Source of the DNA: Cyclaneusma minus
Lineage: Eukaryota; Ascomycota; Leotiomycetes; Marthamycetales; Marthamycetaceae
NCBI GenBank assembly: GCA_037179335.1
Contig: JAKZHN010000023.1
Location: 1 to 64,000, forward strand
DNA length: 64,000 nt
Direction: 5' to 3'
The translations under genes were made by a program, and so were the position numbers. Below, piece after piece: positions 24,094 to 34,616 of the stretch (the stretch's first letter is position 1; every line of letters begins with the position of its first letter). The notes beneath the pieces were generated by a model. That model had not been told where the DNA came from. It saw nothing but the letters and a program-made list of their open reading frames with translations, and made no database searches.

Positions 24094-25040
24094 CACCGAG
24101 ATACGGTAAGTCAGCTGGCCTTGAGTCTGTCCATTGGATGTATAGCTGCTAAGCTGAAAGTAGGACGGCCGTGGAGGGTACACGAAAAGAGAGCTTTTCC
24201 CTTCTGTGGTATTGATAGATCGTCAATCATGGAACGGCCATCGGAGATTTTAGCCTAGCGTCGACCAGCCTCGAGCTCTGCGTTGTCCAATGAAAGAGGA
24301 TTCTTAACGTCGTTTGCCATTCTCGGGACAAAAGATCACCATCGGGTTCCATCCGGAAGTCGCGCTTTCATCAAGCAAGGATCAGAACTGCAACTTGGGG
24401 GAAAGGAAATGGGAAAGCGTGCATATGAGCCGAGAAACCCCCAAATCGACGAGGAGGAGTCCACCATACATCATGATAGTCATCTCAAGGGCATTCCCTT
24501 CTTTGTCGAAGACGAGGCACATCATGTGCTCTGGCCACGTGCAATGCGATTGAAGTATCAATGAAATATTCTTGGCTCATTCTACACTGGCTAAGCGCAT
24601 TCCTTTCCACGCCGTGCTCAACTGATGATATAGTAATATGAATCGGCATTGTTCAAAACGGGAACTGACAAGTTTGTATAACTAAGATATTACCGGTGCG
24701 CAGGAAAAACGTTGGGAAGTTCGGGCTCTGACGGAATAAAGGACGAATGGGGAGTGAAAGCCACCCACCCTCCCCATCGCCATCAGTGGGAAATGGGAAT
24801 CTTTCGCATTGATTGCATTTTCCAAGCATTGACCGGGTCGGGATTCTCGGGAAATTAAGGTTGGGTACCTTACCTACCCACAAACGTTTTCCCGGAATCT
24901 GAAGATCTTTAATATTCATTGGCCCTGGCTGTGGAAAAACGTATTTCAATGCCAAGCCGATAGAAAGTCTCAATGCGAAGTCGAGAGAAAATATAAGTAT
25001 GCATCCAACAGCCAATCCATACTCCTAGTTTCCGTCTCAC
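24094..25040. other. Intergenic DNA between dpb11 and the secreted-protein gene
   Basis: Divergent promoter region. Frames at 24283-24564 (plus) and 24653-25015 (minus) have no domain and unconvincing composition. A TATA-like ATATAAGT at 24991 lies 132 bases before the next start codon. Confidence 0.4.
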
Positions 25041-25041
25041 T

Positions 25042-25085
25042 CATCCAACACACACTCAACCACACACACACGCACACACAATTTA
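25042..25085 (+). repeat. CA-rich microsatellite in a 5' untranslated leader
   Basis: Imperfect CA/ACAC tract between the TATA-like site at 24991 and the ATG at 25123. It probably lies in the transcribed leader of the secreted-protein gene. CA-rich leaders are common in highly expressed fungal genes. Confidence 0.6.
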
Positions 25086-25122
25086 CAAGCAGACACCCTT
25101 ACAGTCTTACCCCAAAGCGAAA

Positions 25123-25483
25123 ATGCAGTTCAACTACCTCCTTCTCCTTTTCACTGTCAGTGCCAATGCCGTCATCGCACAATCCCCATCCAACTGCGGG
25201 CCCATAAACGGCAATTGTTACGACGCCGGCTGCCAGGGTAACAAAATGACTTTGCAATGCACGAAGGTATGGTTTTCCTTGCCGCCCATATACCCCTTCC
25301 AGTCCAAGCCCTGACTTTAATCACCCTTTGCATTTTCTTGTGCTGATAAGTCAATTACAGGGCCCAGTGGCGAACTGCAACTGCGGATACGGATGCAATG
25401 TCAAGAAAGCTTACAGTTGTGATGAGTGTGGTGGAGCTTTCGGGCGGTGCATCACTTCGAATTTGGGCTGTTCATGCATCTAG
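25123..25483 (+). CDS. Small secreted cysteine-rich protein (88 residues, 12 mature Cys)
   Basis: Exons 25123-25266 and 25361-25483, with one 94-base phase-0 intron (donor GTATGG, branch CTGAT, acceptor TTACAG). Residues 1-20 form a signal peptide: MQFN, a Leu-rich core, then ANAVIAQ. The mature part of about 68 residues has twelve cysteines with spacing C-x6-C-x4-C-x8-C-x7-C-x-C-x3-C-x7-C-x2-C-x6-C-x5-C-x-C (first NCGP, last CSCI), enough for six disulfides. It is therefore expected to be exported and compact, like fungal effector candidates, antimicrobial peptides or protease inhibitors. I do not recognise a specific family and assign no activity. The TATA-like site and CA-rich leader upstream suit strong expression. 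Confidence 0.85.
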
Positions 25484-26372
25484 TGGGTGGATTGGGTCAT
25501 GCAAATGATCGCGGGATCTGAGTTTGGTGTTCAAGACTGGAAGATACCTACTGTCACTCCATGTACTTTGGATTTGCGATCCGTGATCACTTTTCTACAC
25601 GAGGGCGTCTGTTGGTTTCTGGGATTTTGGATGGACTTGCATACTTTGTAACTTTGTTGATTGTCAAGATTTGATGAAATTGAGCCTTCAATCTCTTCCA
25701 TCCCCAGCAATACCTTCAAAGATCTGCGATATCCGAGGCGTGTGATGATCACTAAGGTATGCTAGAATCCATCAAGCTTTACCTACATCAGGTAGATTTC
25801 CAGTTTTACACTACTCATTCTTGCCTTCGCTTTCCTCGTGTCACCGAGGAGGAGATGTGAATCTCGGCCTCCATCACTCGTTCCCTTTTCTGACTTTCTG
25901 TTGGGACATACATTAGCGAGGTGTGGCTGCCTTAGGCTGCCCACTGGAAATAGCTTCTATTTAAGGGTGCTGGAGCTCTTGAAGCTCCATCCCCAGACAT
26001 GACCAATACAACCCTTCGGACCCCGAACTGAGTGCTACTGCTAGCACTTCACCTGCCGGTGAACCAACACTTTCAGTTGTATACTGTTCTTCTAGTACAT
26101 CAACTGTGCGATTCTTACCAAACCCATCGTTTTCTGGGCTTGAGAGAACGAAAGATATCAACTCAAGACACCAGGTGTATTCTGGTACACCTTACTCGAC
26201 TGGTCAGGATATCGGAGCTCCGCACCCAACTTGAGATAACAGAAAGATCGGGATACTCGCCGCAGCACGCCTCGTTCGGCTTTCCGGAGCGATATAATCT
26301 TGCCAGTCGAATCTCATTCGTCCTACCTTCGCATCAACCTTCTCTCTCAACCGCTCCACAACAACCACCAAG
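25484..26372. other. Intergenic DNA, tandem promoter side of the racemase-like gene
   Basis: This contains the 3' side of the secreted-protein gene and the promoter of the next gene. A CTATTTAAGG stretch near 25960 may be TATA-like. The plus frame 26032-26433 overlaps the next gene out of frame and is rejected. Confidence 0.4.
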
Positions 26373-27185
26373 ATGGCCCCCATCCGCCTCGGCATCATCG
26401 TCCCCTCCTCCAACACCGCGCTCGAGCCCCTAACCCACGCAATTCTCTCCACCCTCCCTCCCAACACCGTCACAGTCCACTTCTCTCGATTCGCCGTGAC
26501 CACCATCTCCCTCGCACCCTCCAGCACATCGCAATTCGACATCTCCAGCTCCTCCTCTCCCTCGACCAAATCCCCAATTCTCGAAGCAGCAATTCTCCTC
26601 TCTCACGCAAAAGTCGATGTCATCGGTTGGTCCGGGACTTCAGCTGGCTGGCTCGGTTTCGACCAAGACGAGAAGCTATGCGAAGGCATCACTGCAGCCA
26701 CTGGCGGCATTCCCGCCACGACTTCTGTGCTTGCGCTCAACAAATTGCTCAAAGCCTTCGAAATTGAGAGATTGGGTTTGCTCACGCCATATACGTCTGA
26801 TGTCCAGAATTTGATAATCAAGAATTATGCGGGTATTGGTATCCACGTCAACCAAGACTGGGAACGACATCTGGAGGTTACTGAAAACGTCGAGATAGTC
26901 GAGATCGGAGAAGAGGTTCTAGATAGAGAGTTTGCTATTGTACATTGGGGGTTGGTGGAAGGAGGCTGGAGAATCGGAGTGATTCAAGCGGTTACAACGT
27001 TTTGCACGAACCTGAAAGCTGCTCAAATGGCCGCAGAGTGGGAATTAAAGTACGATCGCCTGCCGGGGGGCGGACGCCTTTTGGTTCTCGATACTGTGGC
27101 TACCGTCGTGTGGGACATGCTGAAGATTGTGGGAGTGGACACAAAGCAGATCCGGGGCTGGGGGAGAATGTTCACCGAGACCTGA
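26373..27185 (+). CDS. Asp/Glu racemase superfamily enzyme, arylmalonate decarboxylase/maleate isomerase type
   Basis: Single-exon 270-residue protein, the usual size for this superfamily. The start is the first ATG (MAPIRLGIIVPSSNT), and PSSNT at 11-15 is the substrate-binding loop common to maleate isomerases and arylmalonate decarboxylases. The first active-site position lies in SGTSAG (87-92), where two-cysteine members have Cys; here it is Gly, as in arylmalonate decarboxylase. The second active-site cysteine is present in FCTNL (Cys211), followed by DTVATVVWDML (240-250). One catalytic Cys favours decarboxylase-like or other one-base chemistry over racemisation, but the substrate is unknown. 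A segment near 185-203 looks longer than expected for the family; no good intron was found there. It is convergent with the next gene, with ends 124 bases apart. Confidence 0.85.
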   Translation: MAPIRLGIIVPSSNTALEPLTHAILSTLPPNTVTVHFSRFAVTTISLAPSSTSQFDISSSSSPSTKSPILEAAILLSHAKVDVIGWSGTSAGWLGFDQDEKLCEGITAATGGIPATTSVLALNKLLKAFEIERLGLLTPYTSDVQNLIIKNYAGIGIHVNQDWERHLEVTENVEIVEIGEEVLDREFAIVHWGLVEGGWRIGVIQAVTTFCTNLKAAQMAAEWELKYDRLPGGGRLLVLDTVATVVWDMLKIVGVDTKQIRGWGRMFTET

Positions 27186-27309
27186 TCGATAACACCCGCC
27201 CTACTTATTATTGGACGTACATGATTATCGCAAGGCCTTCCACACGAATTTCTTAGGCGTTGGTTCACTGGTGGAATTCTTCTTCTCTGAGGACTAGAAT
27301 TATTCCGAC

Positions 27310-29716
27310 TCAAACAACAAGCTCGGTGCTTTTAACTGACGGTGCTGTTCTGTGTCGATTGAGGAGTCTCCAAGTAGTCCAACGCCCACGAAATCCGTTC
27401 GAATGTCCTTCCGAAATTTCAGTGTCAACGGATTCTACATCCTTTTCCGGATCTTTGCGAGGCAACATCCGACGTGCTGTGCCAAACACAGGGGTACAAA
27501 CCCATCTCCTAAGTTGGCATACACCAAAAACCAGAATCCACCAGTCAGATGGCCTGCTATTCTCCTGTGTGGGACGAAAAGCATCGAAGCGGTTTCCATA
27601 GTCTTCCCACCCAGGACATGCTCTCATTCTCGCCACCAGCCGATCTCGTAGCTGCCCGTAAGTGCAAAGGCCCTGCCGAGCAATGTTGTTGAGGTTAGAA
27701 ACCGTGACATAGGTTGCAATTCCGACACACGCAGTAACAATCACTAAATTTGCAGCCGAGGACACAGTATTCATGCTCCAGATCGACTGGACCAGTCAGT
27801 AAAATTGCGGCAGGTACTAATCGCAATTCAGTAATCGGTCGTAACTCACAATGCAGAATGACAGGGGAAGGAAGAATACGCTGACAAAAGTCAGCATTTT
27901 CATATGATGTCCAAGTCGTGTAGCAGCCCGGGTTTCTATCACGGCGCTGGCATTGAGTACCTATTGCCATCATCAGTTCAGGATGCTCCAAGTAGCAGTC
28001 AAGAAGAAAGGCATACAGTGTCCCGAAAATTCTTAGTTTCTTTCAACCAGTTTCGAAACTGAACATGATATCTGCGCATCAGATTGCATTCCCGTTCGAT
28101 AACACCGAGCCTCTGGACTCCAAATGTAGTAAGAAGGTTTAAACGGAGGAGCGGATCGACTCTTGCTGTCTTGTAGAGATGCCATTGCAGGATGTTGTCT
28201 GCAATGCTCTTCTCGAACTCTGTCAAGCAGTCGATGGCCCAGAAGTACCGACGCGATCGCGAGAAGGTTTCGTCGTCCCATAGCAGGCGATCGTGGAGCT
28301 TGGGATCCATTAGATATGTGCCTTCGTCGAGCAAGTCCTCGAAGTAGTCGCTTAGTTCACCCCATGATTTCGACATGTGCTTGAAGCAGTCGTAGATGTA
28401 ACACAGAGCCGCTTCTTCCATGTGCAGGTGGTTGAAGTGCTTTGCGTTGAGCCATGCACTCGAGAACTTGTCTTTCTTGTAGAACGAAGGCGGCGTGAGC
28501 AGTAAAATCGTCCAGTGGTTCGTCAAGCGCTCACATGTGTCGGGGACCCTTAAATTGCCTTGATGGGTAGATACTGAAGGAATCGTGACCAGCTGCCCAG
28601 GGTTAGTTCTCCTCAAAAATACGTAGGTCAAAAAGGCCCTAAACTCACAGTGAACGCACTTTCTCGAAAGACTCTAGACTCCATCTTCACAGCCATCTTC
28701 TCTCTGTTTCCTCTCTCCTTCCCATGCTCCTGGAATCCGTCCTTCTGATACAACCTGCCATGCTTCCAAGATCCCAACGTCTCCTCCAAATTTCCCAGAC
28801 TGTGCGGGTCGAAGGCTTCGTAGTATGTAACATGAAAAGACTCAATCCACCATTTGTACGGATGAGAATCCGAGGCCACCACTCGCTTGCAGTTGATGTG
28901 ATTGTGGACTGCACTGCCGTAGAAATATATCGGTTTCTGCGAGGAGTCAATAAATGGCGCGAACTGATCCAGAAGTGTCAAAGATTCCTTATAGCTCGTG
29001 GCCTGCTTATCTGTCTTGAGGGTATGCAGACCCTGACATAGGCTATGAGAACACATGATCAGCTAGGTATTCGGTAACTCATCGTCGTTTTCACATGAAG
29101 AGACTTACATAAAGCGTCTCCACGGCGCATCCGTTCTAGCATGGCGTAACTCTGGCACTCGAAACGCTTCTCCCTGCAGGGCAGACTGCGCTGTATACAT
29201 AACCGCATTCCCCTGGTCATCTCCATCCACGACTCGAAAATCAAAGAACGGGCAGCTTTGGATTTTGCCGAAAAACTGCTTCAGCAACCGAAGACGCTTT
29301 TCAAGTTCGGTGTAGGAGAGCTGCTCGAGGGACTCTCTCGAGAACGTAAGGTCCAGTCGGCCGTCATCTGGAATGGTCCACAAGTCTCCGAGCGTTCGGA
29401 GTAGATCTGGCAAGCATTGCAATGACGACGAGGAAAGGGATGATCTCCATTCTCTGTAGTCCACTCTCTCGCCAGAGTTTAATAGCTGCTCGTCATAGTC
29501 GTCGGCTTGGGAAGTCCCTTCGGTACTAGAGCCCGATAGTGACTGATTTCTGAGAGCCAAGAGATCAGGCGCAGGGCCTCCTACCTTCTCGCTGTCTCTT
29601 TCCGTCGCCTCGCTGGATTCGGAGGTTTGCTGTCCGTCGCTGAGCTTCAAGTCAATCTTCTTCAAAATGTCCAAAATATTGGCAAGCAAAGCATCTGCTC
29701 TCTCGTTGCTATCCAT
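27310..29716 (-). CDS. Divergent CorA-like membrane protein
   Basis: Five exons: 29109-29716, 28649-29042, 28017-28592, 27850-27960 and 27310-27786, giving 721 residues with consistent phases. The N-terminal half is soluble. Exons 3-4 read RYHVQFRNWLKETKNFRDT, then VLNASAVIETRAATRLG and a first hydrophobic helix (MLTFVSVFFLPLSFCI, about 547-562). SIWSMN (564-569) and a second helix (LVIVTACVGIATYVTV) follow. This is the two-helix end of CorA-type transporters, but the Gly-Met-Asn signature is Ser-Met-Asn. Fungi have a large family of such CorA-like proteins of unclear function; some may not transport Mg2+. The protein is probably in the plasma or an internal membrane. The start is the ATG giving MDSNERADALL; the frame is open further upstream without a better start. 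Confidence 0.8.
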
Positions 29717-30445
29717 GATGCAGTACAGCACTAGATCTGAACATTGAGATAATCCTCGCGGGAGACTCGATCTTCTATACACCTCCCTAACATAGCCTCG
29801 TACAACCATTCGAGTCATCGCCGGCTTATATGCAAGTAGCCGTCGGTTTCCCGAGCGCAAGGGCACAGCATATCCTGAATGCCATTCAGAACCATCCACC
29901 ATCGTGGAAGCCAGGCAGTAGCAGGGCGAAGTGCAGACTTGCGCTCGCACAGGAGTTTGTTTGCTTCCTCATGCCGAGTCTGAAGATGGCATATGCCGTG
30001 GAACATGAAAGCCATGGGGGCTTAGATTTCGAACGATTGGGTGTGACCCTCTCTTCATCAGGTTGCCTTATGATAATGGTTTGGCTGCATATTGGTCAGA
30101 AAGACCGAAAACATGCGTTGTTATTGGCGAAGAGTGCCTATCAAGACAATCAGGCGCTTGGTGGGCGAATCGAGCTGTCTTGGACGAGATGATAATGCGG
30201 TATTAATATTGAATATGATCCGCTGTAAAATGATCTTCCGTAGCAGAGTTGTAGCCAGCTGCAGGGTATATGGAGCTTGTGGCCCCCGGTGGCTTCTTCA
30301 TCGTTCCGTAACGCCAGTAATCATGATTTCGCAACAGCCACCTGGGTATAAGCAGAATTTACCGGACTCCTCAATTACCAGATCGCCAGACATCATTTTC
30401 TTCCTGCTAATACAGCGTCCACCCTGCTTCCCTTCTTCTTGTGCG
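29717..30445. other. Intergenic DNA
   Basis: Promoter of the CorA-like gene and 3' side of the receptor gene, both on the minus strand. Plus-strand frames at 29830-30946 are antisense openings with no domain. Nothing further recognised. Confidence 0.4.
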
Positions 30446-32297
30446 TTACGCATGCGACGGACCGGAAGAAGTAGCCCGACAGAGCTCAATTTCATCTTCA
30501 TCGTCTCCAAGCCCTTTATCGTGTTCATGCTCCGTCGCCTTCGATATTTTACTACCCTCAGATCTCACCGTGCTCTGCCTCGAACAACTCTCCGCATCCG
30601 TCGCAGAACCCGTCATCTTTTCGGTGTTCGGACTCCCAGCCATGCCAGAAATGCGAGGTGCGTTCTTGGAATCCCCCCACGGATCCATCTCTGCAGTGGT
30701 TGCAGAGGTTGGCTCCTCGGTGCGGCCTTGCTCTACGTCCATAATGGCATTCGCATATTCCGACCTCATCATCAGTTCGGTCCCAGTCTTCCCAGCGGAA
30801 TCGGCAGGCATTTCTGCGGGCCACCTATAGCGCTCCGACTTTCCAGTTTTGGTATTGTCCGAGGCAGGAGTCTGCGGGTAGGTGGGCGTAGGTCTGGGAT
30901 CGTCGTGGAATGTCGTGAAGTATTGCGGGAACATCTTGTACGCTAAAGCCTTCATGGCGGGCATAGATGCGCAAATGATGCCCACATCAATCTCGACCAA
31001 AGACCAAATCAGCGCCGGTACCTCGGCGAATGTTCTATCTGCGTACTTCGAAAGGCCGATGATGTATCGGAATCGGATGCAAGTTGCGACCAGGGTGAAT
31101 ATACCAAGGGAGAACATGAGCATGATGTGATTTCGACGTTTTTTCGTGACGTTCAGGCGGAGGAGAGATGGAACCGGGAGTGCGATGATCATGACGTCTT
31201 GAAGGATGCCAACAGCTGCAAATGCGTAGATGGCAGCTTCGCTGTCAATGCATTTGACATTTTTTACGTCGTAGTCGAGAAGAGCCGTAAGAGGGTGGCA
31301 TTCCAAGCAGGTGACGATAATAAAGGTGACGATCCATATTACCAGGCAGGCAATTGTCGCGTAACAAGCTTTCATGAACGTACTGTCGACAAAAACCCGA
31401 AGGTATAATAATACCATAGAGATGCGGGCTAGACCGATACTGATGGCGTAGAGTATTTGGGCGATCCAGCTTGTCTGTATCCAGTGGTCAATTTCATGTC
31501 AAATGCTTTCGCCAGAATGAATTGAGGATCATCATCAGTGGCAAGCTCACAAACAACATACCTCTACAACAAAATGAAGCCTCGCAGGCGGGAGATTCCA
31601 AATATGGTCTCCGATTTTAGCTGCTCATAGTTAGCATCATAGTTCGCGACGAGTCCAAAGAGTAAATACCATATGTCAGGAGAATGGTTATTGTGAACAC
31701 CGCAGCCTTCGAAGGTGAGTTAGCTGCTCGTCGTTCTCTCGACAGCAAGAAATCTTGGACACTCACGTAGGATATTAGGACCGTGTAGTCATCCCAACCG
31801 GCGGCTCTTGAGAGGAAAATGCGTGAGAACGTACGAAGTCCAACGGCCATGCCCGAGACAACAAGGAGAATCCAGGCCACCGATTGGACCAGATGCCTCC
31901 TGGATGGACCAGTGATGCCATTGCACTGTTTGCTCAGCTCCAAAAACAGAGCTGCATATGGCTTGATCAGTATGGCTGTTGCAAGTTCTGTCAAGAGTCT
32001 GTGAGACATACCAATTTGGTCTGCTTGACTACAGGACGCCCTAGTACAAGGTGCGATGATATCAGCGACGTCCGCGTTCAAAATGTTGTTGCAGAGTGCT
32101 TTGCTGTTCTCAACGCTTTCGCCGGTCTGGTTGAATGCGCTCAAGATACATTTTATCTAGAGCATAGGTACTGTCAGTAAGATCTGGATGGGAGGGTCTG
32201 GAAATACACTGACCGAGCATGCTGGTAATGCGGGTCTTTGGGCCTTGACCACTACCAGGGACAGGAAGAGTGCCAGCAGTAGAAGAAACCGTGACAT
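30446..32297 (-). CDS. CFEM/Pth11-type seven-transmembrane receptor-like protein
   Basis: Six exons: 32214-32297, 32012-32156, 31767-31951, 31670-31706, 31562-31620 and 30446-31474, giving 512 residues with all phases matching. Residues 1-19 are a signal peptide (MSRFLLLLALFLSLVVVKA). A CFEM-like extracellular domain follows (PACSIKC, ALCNN, APCTRASC, KQCNG). It shows six cysteines where CFEM normally has eight. Seven hydrophobic segments come next, with family hallmarks WDDYTVL after helix 1, ARISMVLLYLRVF, and ALPVPSLLRLNVTKKRR. The cytosolic tail (about 380-512) is hydrophilic and acidic. In plant-pathogenic fungi Pth11-type proteins act in surface sensing at the plasma membrane; ligand and partners here are unknown. 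The start gives the only good signal peptide, and the short second TM exons are typical of this family. Confidence 0.88.
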
Positions 32298-34616
32298 GGT
32301 GATTGTGGAGGCCTAGAGAGCGCTCTTCAACGACATCGGACCGCAAGGAAACTTGAAGTGGAGAGTGGGGACCTGCACCCAGCCTGTCTATATCGGATGA
32401 TGAAAATACGGTACATCCGTAGGGACTAGTGTCTTGTACAGTTTGGCAGCAACTGTGCTATTCACCAACCTGCTAACATCCTGGCGTAGCACGTGTTGGA
32501 ACAGGGCGAGAAGAATTTAGAGATAAGTTAATCACTGGTGATCAGGATCGTGCGAGACGCCTGATAATGATGTATCGAGATGATGTTTGGCTTTCTGCTT
32601 GCATAGCAGCGATAAATGACCTGCTTGGTGAGACTTTAGTCCGCCGAGGGAATACCAGAAATTCGGGACCGCGGTAGTCCCCAGGGGTGGCAGCATTGTG
32701 TACAGCAATTATGTTTCCTGAATGCACGACTAATAGTCATTCCACCCTTAGATGAAAACGTTCCTCAAATCACACAAGCTTGCTCATGCGTATCAGTAGA
32801 CCAAGCGTAGCTTAGCTTCTTCGGTTTCAGCCACTGAACAGTGAAACCCCAAGAGCCACTCGGCTTGGACAAGCATCTCGGTAGACGCGATAAAATACTG
32901 GTTTTTCTTGTGTCTGTAAAAGTGTATCCGGATGCAAGTTCCACGAGCATAGATATTGGTCTTGGTTTGAAAGGTATATTTGTACCCTCGAGAGGGGGAC
33001 TCAACGGTATTGAAAGCCGCTTCGACGTCCCCCGAGCATCAACTGTGACTGCTTCGGAATATTGACAGTATGTCAGACGGCAGGAATGAAGCTACATGTA
33101 TCGCGTATATAGTAATTTTTGAAAACTGAGATCACAAGTAATTCTGAACAAGGACTTGGTGATCAGGGTAAGCTGAAATGGACTCGAAATAGAGAACTGC
33201 TTGCCAGATGTGTCTCGCGACTCAACTCGGGTAAGGACAAAGCGCCGGACTTTTCTCGACCGGCTCTTCAGGAGTCGTATCGGCTACCTCTCGGCAGCTT
33301 GATGAATATTACATCTTTGCGACTGGCGTAAGGAGAGATTGTGCTGGTACCTGCAGAAAGGCCAGTTTTCGGAGCGGTATGTGCAGCATTTTGAGTTCGG
33401 CGGGTCGCTTTGAACTAATGCCTCGTCGACAAGCTGCCGGTCCAGGGTTTCATCGCCTATGTTGGATCAAGCAATGTAATGCTGCCCAACCAGAGGCAAT
33501 CCGTGCAGACGCCCACGATCTATTGGCAAGTCAGTTTTGGGGCTTTGCCGACTGTCGCATCGCATAAACTCTGAGAATTGCGTCCTTTTGTCCAAGACAC
33601 TCTGAATAGCTGGAAAGCTTTCGAGTAATCAAGAAAGAGGTAGCTGAGAGGATGGCTCCCAAAATCGGAGGAAAGGCAGGTGTTGTATGGCTAGGCAGAG
33701 TGCGATGGCGTTGTGGTGTGAAAGACGGAGAGGATGTTGAAATGTTCGAACTTCAGTGGCGCAAAGTTGCCAAGCTCAGCCCCACCAAACTAGCTCCACC
33801 TCGGCACGTGACCAGAGGAATAAAAATCCTGGCCCGCTTCCACTCCAGCCTCCATGCTTCTTTCGCAAGACTTTTCCTCTCCTGAGATTCGAGCTGCTTT
33901 CTTCAGTGCACAATTCCCCAGCGGCTGACCTGTCTCACTCTCAGTACCCAGCGGTGTACAGTCAGGTGAAAGGGTCCAATGCCCGCTGGAAGTCTATATC
34001 ACACAAAACCCTTGCTGAGAGAACACAAGTCTCTGGCCTGTAGAGTACAGACGATGGTTGGTTCATGACAGATTTTTTGGTTGCTAGTCAAGTGATTGCA
34101 ATCTTTTGGATCATCTAAACTTCGCTCGGTTTGAGTTCTGTCTTGCAGGAGTATTTTCTTGTCTGTCTTGGCTTGGACTGAGGGGTTGTTCATTGAGTCA
34201 CTGTTTGTAAATACTGCGTCACAGCTTTAAACGTCTATCTACAGCGAGTTGCTGCTGTTCATCTAATAACTTCAAGAACCGATCTCTTGTTGACTCAATC
34301 CCAGACTTCACCATCTGTCTCGAAAAAAACTCACCCAAGTGCTCTCACACGATCGAGGAGTGTTCTTGTCGGTGACTAACAGTGCTGTCGCTTACTGGCA
34401 GCGACTCTCTTTTAAAATTAACCGAGCCGCCGCTGCAGAGGTTTGTTTACGCTGTCGCTCCTGCCGCTCGTTCCATACCAACCTCAAGCGCGAGCACGCC
34501 CTCGTCTCTTCCGCACCCTCTTCCCCGCGCCGACCGCAAATTCGATGGTCCTCTGCGACGCATACATCCCTTCTTGATCTCTTCCCTCTCGATTCTGTAC
34601 ACCGCCCGACCTGGAA
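32298..34616. other. 2.3-kb intergenic region
   Basis: Divergent promoters of the receptor gene (minus) and RRM gene (plus). Frames of 60-95 codons occur on both strands, including an ATG frame at 33652-33885, but none has a domain or splice support. A long leader for the RRM gene is likely; a 5' UTR intron cannot be excluded. Confidence 0.4.
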
